A stretch of 64,000 bases of DNA, from NCBI GenBank assembly GCA_016714795.1, contig JADKCA010000007.1:62001-126000 (forward strand). Direction: 5' to 3'. Positions within the stretch are counted from its first letter, which is position 1. Each line of letters opens with the position of its first letter. The DNA is from Sphingomonadales bacterium (GTDB taxonomy: Bacteria; Pseudomonadota; Alphaproteobacteria; Sphingomonadales; Sphingomonadaceae). This document shows positions 9,583 to 18,267 of this stretch, piece by piece. A program made the position numbers and the translations under genes. The notes beneath the pieces are model-generated. The model saw only the letters and a list, made by a program, of their open reading frames with translations. It was not told the DNA's origin and ran no database searches.

Positions 9583-9654
9583 ACAATTTCTCAATGCGAT
9601 TTTGCGCGCCGCCAGCAAAGTAATCGCTACCATTTTTACTGCTTATGAAGGCGC

Positions 9655-10626
9655 TCAATCGTCGCCGAGCGCGATCAGCCCATCGAGCCAGGGAAGCTTG
9701 GTGACCAGATCGGGAATCACCTCCTGCGCGAGGATCGAACGGCATTCTTCCACGAGGGTGCGGGGCGCTCCCCCAAGCATCTGTTTTCGCGCCACCATCG
9801 TCATGCGACGCCCGAATTTGCCGCGGACAATCGGCTGCACAGATATCTGATCGAAAATGCCCGGCACCTGAAACAGGCAGAGCGGCGTGGTAATGCCCCA
9901 TCCGAGGCCGTACGCAACCGCAGAGGCATGACCGACCACCGAGTCAAATTCGATCTGGCTGGGGAATTTGAGCTGGAGCCGCCCCAATTGCGTTTCGGTC
10001 TGCCGCCCAACCGAAGAGCGCAGCGAGAAGCGGATCAATGTACTATCCGCCAGATGCGGCCCCAACTCTTGCGCCAACTTGAACTCTTTAGGGAAAATCA
10101 GGACATAGGGTTCGGTGAAAACATTATAGCGCTCGACATCGATCATGTCTGACGTGTTGCTTTCCTCGGTGATCAGCACATCGGCGGCATGCGTGTTGAA
10201 CTTGGCGCGCTGCTCCGGCAGCAACCCATTGGAAATACGCCAGAATTTGGCTATGTCCGCCTTGCGGCGGTAAAGGCGTGGCCCCAGCACATTGGCGAGG
10301 CTTTCGGGCATCGCGATATTGAGTGACGGCAGTTCGCCGCTGTCGCTTTCAGTCGCCTCGACAAAGGCATTTTGCAGATCGCCCAGAATTTTCTGGCTTT
10401 GCCGGTAGAGCACCTGCCCGGCCTTGGTCATCAGGATCGGGCGCATGCTGCGGTCAAACAATTGCCGCCCCACGGTTGTTTCAAGTCCGGCAATAATCTG
10501 CGACACGCCTGACTGGGTCAGCCCCAGCACCTTGGCTGCCTGCGTCATGCTGCCCTGCTCCGCTGCGGTCACGAACACCTGCAACGCGCGGAACTCGAAA
10601 TTATGCGGAATTTGCGCGCCGCTCAT
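9655..10626 (-). CDS. LysR-family transcriptional regulator upstream of fhs
   Basis: 323 residues. N-terminal winged helix-turn-helix (FRALQVFVTAAEQGSMTQAA, then LTQSGVSQIIAGLE) and a C-terminal LysR substrate-binding domain. It lies on the same strand as fhs, 130 bases before it, and after the choline transport/oxidation operon, so it may regulate either. The effector is unknown; an H4F or methylamine metabolite is only a guess. The ATG at 10626 precedes the helix-turn-helix region at a normal distance. Confidence 0.88.
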   Translation of the reverse strand: MSGAQIPHNFEFRALQVFVTAAEQGSMTQAAKVLGLTQSGVSQIIAGLETTVGRQLFDRSMRPILMTKAGQVLYRQSQKILGDLQNAFVEATESDSGELPSLNIAMPESLANVLGPRLYRRKADIAKFWRISNGLLPEQRAKFNTHAADVLITEESNTSDMIDVERYNVFTEPYVLIFPKEFKLAQELGPHLADSTLIRFSLRSSVGRQTETQLGRLQLKFPSQIEFDSVVGHASAVAYGLGWGITTPLCLFQVPGIFDQISVQPIVRGKFGRRMTMVARKQMLGGAPRTLVEECRSILAQEVIPDLVTKLPWLDGLIALGDD

Positions 10627-10725
10627 CGGACGGAACGGATAGATGAAAGACGGGTGACGAGGAGTATCATTAGCACAGCTTATAGTGAGGGAGATGCGCG
10701 CCTCAAGCGAAAAGCTTGGATGGCC

Positions 10726-12003
10726 TCAATGCCGTGCCAAAGCGGGATCGCTCGCGCCAATCACGCGCGCTTCAATTCCTCCGCCAGGCTGGCTTCGCTC
10801 GCGCAACAACAACAGCAGCGTGGACAAAAGCGCAATCAGGCTGAGCCCTGCAAACATCAGCAGCATTGCATCATAACCCTGCGGATTCTTCGGACCGGCA
10901 TCAAAAGAATCATTGAGCCATCCCGCGCCGTAATTGGCTGCGGCAAGCCCAAGCGACTGGATCATGTTGATCAAGCCGAACGCAGTACCGACCCGGTGCT
11001 TTTCGACCAGCATCGCAGTGGAAGGCCATATGACGGCAGGAATGACCGAAAAGCTGACGCCCATCAGAAGCGTCGTGACCCATAAGCCATAACTGGTGGT
11101 GGCGAGGATGAGGAAGGTCAGCGGCATCAGCCCGGCTGCAATGGTGAGCAAGGTCGCCCGGCGCCCGATGCGGTCAGCAATCAGGCCAAAAATAGGCGTG
11201 GCAAAGATAGCCGCTGCGAATACCCAGGAATTGGCCGTTCCGGCCTCTGCCAGAGTCATGCCCTTCACATCCTGAAAATACTGGATCGAAAAGGTCGAGC
11301 GGAACGGAAAGAAGACGCTGGCGAACAGCACATTGAGCCAGAGGATATACCAGAAGGAGCGACTAAACCCGGTCAGGCTCCGCCATTCGAAGCGCTCGGG
11401 AGGTTGCGGCTCGGCGCGCAGATGCGGGAAGCGACGGTCCATCGCATAATAGGCGAGCGCCGTCACCACGCCCAGCGCGGTGAGCCCGGCAGCCAGCCAT
11501 AAGGGGGCTTGCCAGCCCATCGCATAGATATCGGCGAACCAGCTTGTCGATTTGTCTGCGCTGTAAGAGCCTACCCGCGCCATCGAGAAAAAGAGCGCAA
11601 TCGCCAGTGCCCCTCCCCCCAGATGAAACCACTGCGCAATTCCGACGAGCAGCGCGATGTAGAGTGTTTCATTGCCCAGCCCGAACAGCAAGCGGCCAAG
11701 AAGCATCAGCTCATACGGCTCTCCCACCGCCGTCAGGACGGCACCCAATGTACAAATCAGCGCCGCAATCAGGATCGACTTGGCCGCACCGATCCTGTCG
11801 ATCAGGATGCCCCCCACCAAAGCCAGTGCGATATTGGGCAGGTTGAAAACGGCATTGAGCAGGCCAATCTGGCTTTGTGAAAACCCACGCTGATCGCGCA
11901 GCATTCCGGCGACCGGCGCGATGCTGTCATAGGTGTAATAGCTGCCCATGATTGTGAGCGCGGCGAGCGCCAGCATGGTCCATTTGATTCGCGACTGCTT
12001 CAT
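10726..12003 (-). CDS. MFS transporter
   Basis: 425-residue major facilitator with about 12 hydrophobic segments and family loops (GGILIDRIGAAKS between early helices, GLIADRIGRRATLL at mid protein). The ATG overlaps the stop of the upstream FAD oxidoreductase (ATGA), so it is the last gene of the four-gene unit BCCT-betA-FAD-MFS. Its substrate is unknown; linkage to choline oxidation suggests a related organic cation, amino acid or product exporter. Note that the BCCT importer in the same operon is frame-broken, so this carrier may matter more if that break is real. Confidence 0.85.
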   Translation of the reverse strand: MKQSRIKWTMLALAALTIMGSYYTYDSIAPVAGMLRDQRGFSQSQIGLLNAVFNLPNIALALVGGILIDRIGAAKSILIAALICTLGAVLTAVGEPYELMLLGRLLFGLGNETLYIALLVGIAQWFHLGGGALAIALFFSMARVGSYSADKSTSWFADIYAMGWQAPLWLAAGLTALGVVTALAYYAMDRRFPHLRAEPQPPERFEWRSLTGFSRSFWYILWLNVLFASVFFPFRSTFSIQYFQDVKGMTLAEAGTANSWVFAAAIFATPIFGLIADRIGRRATLLTIAAGLMPLTFLILATTSYGLWVTTLLMGVSFSVIPAVIWPSTAMLVEKHRVGTAFGLINMIQSLGLAAANYGAGWLNDSFDAGPKNPQGYDAMLLMFAGLSLIALLSTLLLLLRERSQPGGGIEARVIGASDPALARH

Positions 12004-13364
12004 GTGATGCGTGCGCCTTGCCGCAAGAGTTCGTGCTGGATGGCCTCTACGTCAACCGCGTCAAAGCCCCGCCCGCTCTTCACGCTTTCAGCAGCAGCAA
12101 CACCCGCACCTTGCCCTGCAACGGCGCAGCACATCATGTTGCGCACAGCAGCATGGCTCAACTTGTCGCCACCGATGGTGCGGCCCGTGACAAGGAGGTT
12201 CTTCACCCCTTTGGGCAGCATCGCGCGATAGGGCACATGGAAATAGCGGCCCGTTGTTGGCAGGATCAGCGTGCCATAGCCATCGATGAATTCGGGGAAG
12301 ATGCCGATGCTGTCCTTGAAGCGGCCCTGTTCCTTCACGTCATTGGCGCTCATATTGTAAACCGCATCGATCTTGCGCGTATCGCGAATGCCGAGCGTCA
12401 TCGCGAAATTGCGGAGCTTGGCTTGGTCACATCCGGGCATGAACGCCTGAAGTGCATGGATCGCATGCATGGCCTGTTTGCGCCCCGCCATTTCGCCGTG
12501 CGTCAGCGCGTCCGGATCGGTGCCGTCCAGATAGAGATGGCACATGTTGAGATAGGTGAGGTCCCCCTGATCGGAGACGGTGCCCCATGTCCCCGCCATG
12601 GTCTTCACGCTGTCGGGGATCAGCCCGGCCTCGAACGCCTTCTGGAAGGGCTTGCGCAGGAAGGGCGAGAACATCGCATCCTCCTTGCCGCTGGTGCTGA
12701 TCTCCCACTCGCCGCCCACGGCCCAATCGCCATAGGTCTGCGGATCGGCTTTTACCGCGTCGATGAAGCGCGTCTTATTGACCCCGCACATGGAGAACAT
12801 GACCGAGACCGACATCATCTCTTCGACCGGATGCTTGTGCGTCGGCGCGCCCGCGCGGTGGGCAATGTCAGCGTCGCCCGTCGCATCAATCACGCGCTTG
12901 GCGAGGATCGCTTCGCGACCGGCCTTGCTCTCCACGATCACGCCCTTGATCGTATTGCCTTCCATGATGGGTGCCACAAACAGGCGATGGAGCATCGGGA
13001 TCACTCCGGCATCCTCCACCAGCGTATCGGCGACCACCTTGAACCCTTCAGCGTCCAGACTGTGGCTGATCGATTGCGGTTCGGGCATCGCCGCGCCCAT
13101 TGCTTTGGCACGCTCTTCAAACTCGCGGCCTATGCCTTCGCTGTCGATCATGGCGGGGTGGCGATACCAGGCGAAGCCTTCCACGCCGACTTGCGTGATG
13201 TTTCCGCCGAAACAGCCATAGCGTTCAAGCAACACCGTCTCCACCCCGGCGCGCGCGCAAGCGAGTGCAGCTGCGAGGCCTCCGGGGCCGGAGCCGACCA
13301 CCAGCACATCGGTTTCACGGATCACCGGGATTGAACGGGCGGGTTCCGTGATCGTGCGCGTCAT
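12000..13364 (-). CDS. FAD-dependent oxidoreductase (FAD_oxidored type) in the choline operon
   Basis: 454 residues with the dinucleotide motif VLVVGSGPGGLAAALACARAG near residue 20 and the follow-on LLERYGCFGGNITQ typical of the PF12831-like FAD oxidoreductases. A second FAD-contact stretch is RVIDATGDADIAHRAG. The start at 13364 is fixed by an ATGA overlap with the betA stop; an in-frame ATG 6 codons upstream lies inside betA. The reaction is unknown. It is co-transcribed with BetA and transporters and might oxidise a choline-related or N-methyl compound. Confidence 0.8.
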   Translation of the reverse strand: MTRTITEPARSIPVIRETDVLVVGSGPGGLAAALACARAGVETVLLERYGCFGGNITQVGVEGFAWYRHPAMIDSEGIGREFEERAKAMGAAMPEPQSISHSLDAEGFKVVADTLVEDAGVIPMLHRLFVAPIMEGNTIKGVIVESKAGREAILAKRVIDATGDADIAHRAGAPTHKHPVEEMMSVSVMFSMCGVNKTRFIDAVKADPQTYGDWAVGGEWEISTSGKEDAMFSPFLRKPFQKAFEAGLIPDSVKTMAGTWGTVSDQGDLTYLNMCHLYLDGTDPDALTHGEMAGRKQAMHAIHALQAFMPGCDQAKLRNFAMTLGIRDTRKIDAVYNMSANDVKEQGRFKDSIGIFPEFIDGYGTLILPTTGRYFHVPYRAMLPKGVKNLLVTGRTIGGDKLSHAAVRNMMCCAVAGQGAGVAAAESVKSGRGFDAVDVEAIQHELLRQGARIT

Positions 13365-15028
13365 CGCTGTACCGTTTCCCAATTCGGTGCCACATAATAG
13401 GGCGCGTTGGACGGGGCGAGCAAAGGCTTGCCGAGGATATGATCGGCACCTTTCTCTCCGATCATGATCGTCGGCGCGTTGAGGTTGCCTGTGGTGATCG
13501 AGGGCATCACTGAGCTGTCGACAATGCGCAGCCCCTCAACGCCAATCACGCGCAGTTCGGGATCGACGACCGCCATCGGGTCGGCGGGATCGCCCATCTT
13601 GCAGGTGCAACTGGGGTGCAGCGCGCTTTCGACATGATCGGCGATGAAGGCGTCAATCTGCTCGTCAGTCACGCACTCCGCACCGGGCTGAATCTCGCGG
13701 CCCCGGAACGGCGCAAAAGCCTCCTGCTGAAAAATCTCGCGTGTCAGCCGAACGCACGCCCGCATCTCCGCCCAGTCATCGGGATGGCTCATATAGTTGA
13801 AAAGGATTTTGGGTTTGTCGCGCGGGTTGGCGCTGCGTAGCGTGACCATGCCCCGGCTCTTCGAGCGCAACGGGCCGACATGCGCCTGAAAGCCATGTTC
13901 GCTGGCGAGCGAAGAGCCGTCATAATTGATCGCCATCGGGAAGAAGTGATACTGGATGTCGGGATATCTGATCCCCGCGCGGCTGCGGATGAAGCCACAG
14001 CTTTCAAACTGATTGGAAGCGCCCTCGCCCGAGCGCAGGAACAGCCACTGCGCGCCAACCATCGCCTTGCCCAGCAGATTGGCCTTTCCGTATAACGTGA
14101 TCGGCTGTGTGCAGGCCATCTGGAAATAGAACTCCAGATGATCCTGAAGGTTCGCGCCAACGCCGGGGCGGTTGGCGACTATGTCGATCCCGTGCTGGCG
14201 AAGCTCCTCCGCCGGGCCGACCCCGGAAAGCTTGAGCAACTGCACCGAATTGATCGGGCCTCCCGACAGGATCACTTCGCGGGTCGCCCGCAGCTGGTAG
14301 ACTTGGCCGCCGCGCTCATATTCAATGCCAACCGCGCGCTGCCCTTCAAACAGGATGCGCGTGGCCAGCGCTTGCTGGATGATCCTGACGTTGGCGCGCT
14401 TGCGCGCCGGGTAGAGATAGGCCTTCGCCGCCGAACAGCGCGTGCCATCCCGCACCGTCATGTCCATCCGGCCAAAGCCCTCCTGCCGGTAACCATTATA
14501 ATCCTCGCTCAGCGCATATCCCGCCTGCTGCGCCGCATCGAGCCACGCCTGGTGCAGCGGGTTCTTGAGCGAGCCGTAACTGGTCGAGAGCGGCCCATCT
14601 CCGCCGCGATACTCGTTGCCCCCTTCAGCGCGGCCTTCCGCGCGTTTGAAATAGGGCAGGACATCAGCATAGCCCCAACCGCGCGCGCCTTCCTCATCCT
14701 TCCACCGCTCGAAATCGAGCGCATTGCCGCGCACATAAACGAGGCCGTTGATCGAGGATGACCCGCCCAGCCCCTTGCCGCGCGGGCAATTGAGGCGGCG
14801 GCCATTCAAATGCGGCTCCGGCTCGCTTTCATAGCCCCAGTTCCAGCGCTTGGTGTTCATGGGGTAAGCCAAGGCGGCGGGCATCTGGATGAAGATCGAA
14901 CGATCACTTCCGCCATATTCGAGCAATACAACTCGGTTCTGGCCATCAGCACTCAAACGGTCCGCCAGCACACAGCCTGCGGAGCCGGCCCCGACGATGA
15001 TGTATTCTGTTTCCTCCAGTCTCATCAT
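13361..15028 (-). CDS. betA: Choline dehydrogenase (GMC family)
   Basis: Membrane-associated FAD enzyme oxidising choline to betaine aldehyde and on to glycine betaine; 555 residues, matching E. coli BetA length. GMC FAD motif YIIVGAGSAGCVLADRLS at the N-terminus, PRGKGLGGSSSINGLVYVRG, and BetA-specific stretches: WNWGYESEPEPHLNGRR, NQFESCGFIRSRAGI, GFQAHVGPLRSKSRGM. The C-terminal active-site region includes ALHPSCTCKMGDPADPM and TTGNLNAPTIMIGEK. The ATG at 15028 overlaps the BCCT stop (TGATG). It supplies betaine to the demethylation modules around it. Confidence 0.92.
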   Translation of the reverse strand: MMRLEETEYIIVGAGSAGCVLADRLSADGQNRVVLLEYGGSDRSIFIQMPAALAYPMNTKRWNWGYESEPEPHLNGRRLNCPRGKGLGGSSSINGLVYVRGNALDFERWKDEEGARGWGYADVLPYFKRAEGRAEGGNEYRGGDGPLSTSYGSLKNPLHQAWLDAAQQAGYALSEDYNGYRQEGFGRMDMTVRDGTRCSAAKAYLYPARKRANVRIIQQALATRILFEGQRAVGIEYERGGQVYQLRATREVILSGGPINSVQLLKLSGVGPAEELRQHGIDIVANRPGVGANLQDHLEFYFQMACTQPITLYGKANLLGKAMVGAQWLFLRSGEGASNQFESCGFIRSRAGIRYPDIQYHFFPMAINYDGSSLASEHGFQAHVGPLRSKSRGMVTLRSANPRDKPKILFNYMSHPDDWAEMRACVRLTREIFQQEAFAPFRGREIQPGAECVTDEQIDAFIADHVESALHPSCTCKMGDPADPMAVVDPELRVIGVEGLRIVDSSVMPSITTGNLNAPTIMIGEKGADHILGKPLLAPSNAPYYVAPNWETVQR

Positions 15029-16594
15029 CAAATTGCCTTATGGAGCGCCAGCAACCCTTTGAGCGTGCCCCAGCACATCAGCAGCAGAACGAGGCCAAGC
15101 GGCAGACCGGTCGCGATTGATCCCGCCTGAAGCGAGGTCAGCCCGCCCGTCAGCAGAAGCATCACGCCGATCCCGCCGACGGCGAACAGCCAGAAGGCCT
15201 TTTGCCGTAGCGGCGTATCGGTGCGCCCGCCCGAGGTCATCGTGTCGATCACCAACGTCCCTGAATCCCAACCTGTCACAAAGAAGATCAGGATCAGGCA
15301 GATCGCGATGAAGGAGGTGAATTGCGGCCAGGGCAGCGCGCCGAGCAGAACGAACAGTTGTTGATCGAGCGTTGCTTTGGCAAGGCCCGCACTGTCTCCC
15401 GCCACGATGTGCGCGATGCTCGCGTCGCCAAAGATCGTCAGCCACAAGATGCCGAGCAGGCTTGGCGCGATCATGGCGCCTGCGATGAACTCCCGCACAG
15501 TGCGTCCAAGCGATATCCGCGCCATGAACATGCCGACAAACGGCGCCCAGCTGATCCACCATGCCCAATAGTAGACGGACCAGTCGCGGTAAAAGCCTGT
15601 ATCCTCGCGCCCCACAGGATTGGCGAGTGCGGGCAGATTTTGCAGATAGACCCAGATATTGCGGACCAGATCGGCAAGCAGTTCGCGCATCGGCCCGGTC
15701 ACCAGCACGAAAATCAGCAGGCCGAGCGCAACAAGCATGTTGAGCTCACTCAGGATGCGGATGCCGCGATCAATCCCACCGCGCACCGACAGGAAAGTAA
15801 TCCCCGCCATGATCGCAATCAGACCGAGGATCGACGCGGGTGAACTCGATATCTGATAGAGGAATGTGATCCCCGCCATCGCCTGCTGCGCGCCGAGGCC
15901 GAGCGATGTGGCAAGCCCGAAGATCGTGGCGAACACCGCCAGCACCTCTATCCCGTCACCCAGCCGCCCCCACACCGCCTTGCCGAAAATCGGGTAGAAG
16001 GCCGAACGCATCGAAAGTGGCATGCCGAAATCATAAGCGAACACAGCAAGCGCCAGACCCGTCACCGCAAACATCGCCCAAGGGTGGAGAGCCCAGTCGA
16101 AAATGGTCGCCGCCATGGCAAGATCGCGCGCGCCGGCTGCGTCGTCCGCCGCGCCGCTCAAGGGCGCTGCAGCCCCGCCCGCCATTGACGTTGTAAAGTG
16201 CGACACGGGTTCGGATACGCCGTAGAAGACGAGACCAATCCCCATACCCGCGCCAAACAGCATCGAGAACCACGACAGCCGCGAATAGTCAGGCCGCGCG
16301 TCTTTGCCGCCCAACCGGATGCGCCCGAGCGGCGAGACGGCCACCACCACACAGAAGATCAGCAGCAGGTTCCCCGTCGACATGAAGAACCAGTCGAAAT
16401 TGTCAGTCGCGGACTTGCGGATGCCAGAGAAAAGCGCCGCCGATCCCCTCCGGGTCGATCAGGCTATAGGCGATGACGAGCAGCGACAGGATTGCGGTCG
16501 GGAAGAAGACGAGCGGATCGATCAGGAGCCCCGCAAAGTTCCGGCTCGATCCGCCATATCCCTTGGTATCGATATCCGTTGACCAGTCCGCCAT
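15028..16594 (-). pseudogene. BCCT-family choline/betaine transporter, broken by one frameshift
   Basis: Two adjacent frames together make one BCCT transporter of about 520 residues. The first, from 16594, holds the N-terminus and first helix (LLIDPLVFFPTAILSLLVIA, then LIDPEGIGG) and stops at 16403. The second continues without loss of homology in another frame (ALFSGIRKSATDNFDWFFM, SPLGRIRLGG, the GAGMGIGLVFYGVSEP region and the BCCT tryptophan-rich YYWAWWISWAPFVGMF). One extra base around 16436-16448 explains the break. The ATG at 16594 rather than 16600 is preferred because GAGGGGAG lies at correct spacing only for it. The downstream frame could start at an ATG at 16383, but would lack the first helix. 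Sodium- or proton-coupled uptake of choline or betaine is the family role. Confidence 0.85.
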
Positions 16595-16711
16595 GCCCAT
16601 CTCCCCTCACCGGGACAGACGCTAGTCACAATCGACCCACCACGTCCAGACCATCGTCAGCATTGATGATGGGCATGAGCTGCCGTGGGGGCTGGGGCGG
16701 GGTTGGTCCGC

Positions 16712-18247
16712 TTAACTGATATTCGAATCCGGGAAGCTCGCCTTTTTCTGCTCCATGAACGCGATCAGCTTGGCATCAATCTCCGGGTCCAGCTCGGGCG
16801 CCGTGTAGCTGGCGAGCATTTCCTTATAGAGCTTCTCGGCGCGCTGTTCGGCATCCTGGCTGCCATCCTCCACCCACTGCTCATAGCTGTTATTGTCAGC
16901 AATGGTGGAGCGGTAGAAAGCGTTCTTGAAATTCGCCTGGGTGTGCGAACAACCGAGGAAATGCTGACCCGGACCGACTTCGGCCAGCGCGTCCATCGCC
17001 TGCCCGTTGGCGCTCATGTCGACGCCCTTGGCATAGACCGCCATCATCGATGCCTGATCACAGTCCATCACGAACTTTTCATAGCCCATCGCCAGCCCGC
17101 CTTCGAGCCAGCCCGCCGTGTGGAGCATGAAGTTGACGCCTGCGAGCAGGCCCTGTTGCAGCGTGTTGGCTGCCTCATAGGCCGCCTGCGCGTCGGACAC
17201 TTTGGACGCGGTGAAGCCGCCTGCCGAGCGGAAGGGCACGCCCAGCCGCCGCGCGAGCGCTGCACCGCAGTTGAGGATCAGCGACGCTTCGGGCGAACCA
17301 AAGGTCGGCGCCCCCGACTGCATCGACATGGACGAGACGAAATTGCCGTAAATCACCGGTGCACCGGGGCGGACGAGCTGCGCGAGCGCCATGCCGCACA
17401 GCGCTTCAGCGAGGCTCTGCGCCGCCACCGCCGCGACAGTGACGGGAGACATCGCCCCTGCCACGATGAACGGGCTGACCATCGTCGCCTGATTGTGGCG
17501 CGCATAGACTTTGAGCGCGCCGAGCATCGTCGCATCGAACGTCATCGGCGAGTTGGCGTTGATGAGGTTCACCATCACGCAATTCTCTTCGACGAAATCT
17601 TCGCCGAAGACGATCTTGCTCATGCTCACCGAATCCTCGGCGCGGTCGGGGTGGGTGACCGAGCCCATGAAGGCCTTGTCCGAATATTTGATGTGGCTGT
17701 AGACCATGTCATAATGACGCTTGTTGACCGGCAGATCGACCGGCTCGCAGATCGTGCCGCCCGAATGGTGCATGCTCTCCGCCACATAAGCGAGCTTCAC
17801 GAAATTGCGGAAATCCTCAATGGTCGCATAGCGGCGACCGCCCTCGCGGCTATAGACGAAGGGTGAGCCGTAAGCGGGCACCAGCACCGTATTCTTGCCG
17901 CCGATCACGACATTATTTTCGGGATTGCGCGCATATTGCGTGAAGATGCTCGGCGCATTCTTCTGGACGATTTCACGGCACATGCCGCGCGGGAAGCGCA
18001 CCCGGTCGCCGTCCGCCGTGGCTCCGGCCGCCACGAACAGCGCGATGCTCTCCGGGTCTTCCTTGATGTCGATGCCAATCTCTTCAAGGATTGTGTCGGC
18101 GTTGTATTCAAGGATCGCCAGATCGGCGTCACCCAGCACGGAGTAAGGCGGGATATTGCGCTCGATATAGGCTTTGCGCGGGGTGGCTTCAGCAGCGTTG
18201 GCGGCGGCGCGGCCGCGGCGGCCTCCGGTGCGTCCTTCTCTCGACAT
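16712..18247 (-). CDS. MttB-family corrinoid methyltransferase 2, non-pyrrolysine
   Basis: 511-residue paralog of the protein at 6193 and the closest methyltransferase to the corrinoid gene cluster. Matching blocks are NADTILEEIGIDIKEDPES, NSPMTFDATMLGALKVYARH, GWLEGGLAMGYEKFVMDCDQ and GPGQHFLGCSHTQANF. There is no amber codon in frame, so no pyrrolysine. Expected reaction: methyl transfer from a quaternary amine, glycine betaine being the best guess, to cob(I)alamin on the carrier at 23334. The N-terminal tail is Arg/Gly rich (REGRTGGRRGRAAANAA). A plausible SD (AAAGGA) precedes the ATG; the gene follows the reactivase by 20 bases. Confidence 0.92.
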   Translation of the reverse strand: MSREGRTGGRRGRAAANAAEATPRKAYIERNIPPYSVLGDADLAILEYNADTILEEIGIDIKEDPESIALFVAAGATADGDRVRFPRGMCREIVQKNAPSIFTQYARNPENNVVIGGKNTVLVPAYGSPFVYSREGGRRYATIEDFRNFVKLAYVAESMHHSGGTICEPVDLPVNKRHYDMVYSHIKYSDKAFMGSVTHPDRAEDSVSMSKIVFGEDFVEENCVMVNLINANSPMTFDATMLGALKVYARHNQATMVSPFIVAGAMSPVTVAAVAAQSLAEALCGMALAQLVRPGAPVIYGNFVSSMSMQSGAPTFGSPEASLILNCGAALARRLGVPFRSAGGFTASKVSDAQAAYEAANTLQQGLLAGVNFMLHTAGWLEGGLAMGYEKFVMDCDQASMMAVYAKGVDMSANGQAMDALAEVGPGQHFLGCSHTQANFKNAFYRSTIADNNSYEQWVEDGSQDAEQRAEKLYKEMLASYTAPELDPEIDAKLIAFMEQKKASFPDSNIS

Positions 18248-18267
18248 GGCTTGGTCCTTTCTGAAAA

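Noticed and set aside
6193..18247. Pyrrolysine (amber read-through) in the MttB genes
   Set aside because: Both frames run from start to stop without an internal TAG, and no pyl genes were seen.
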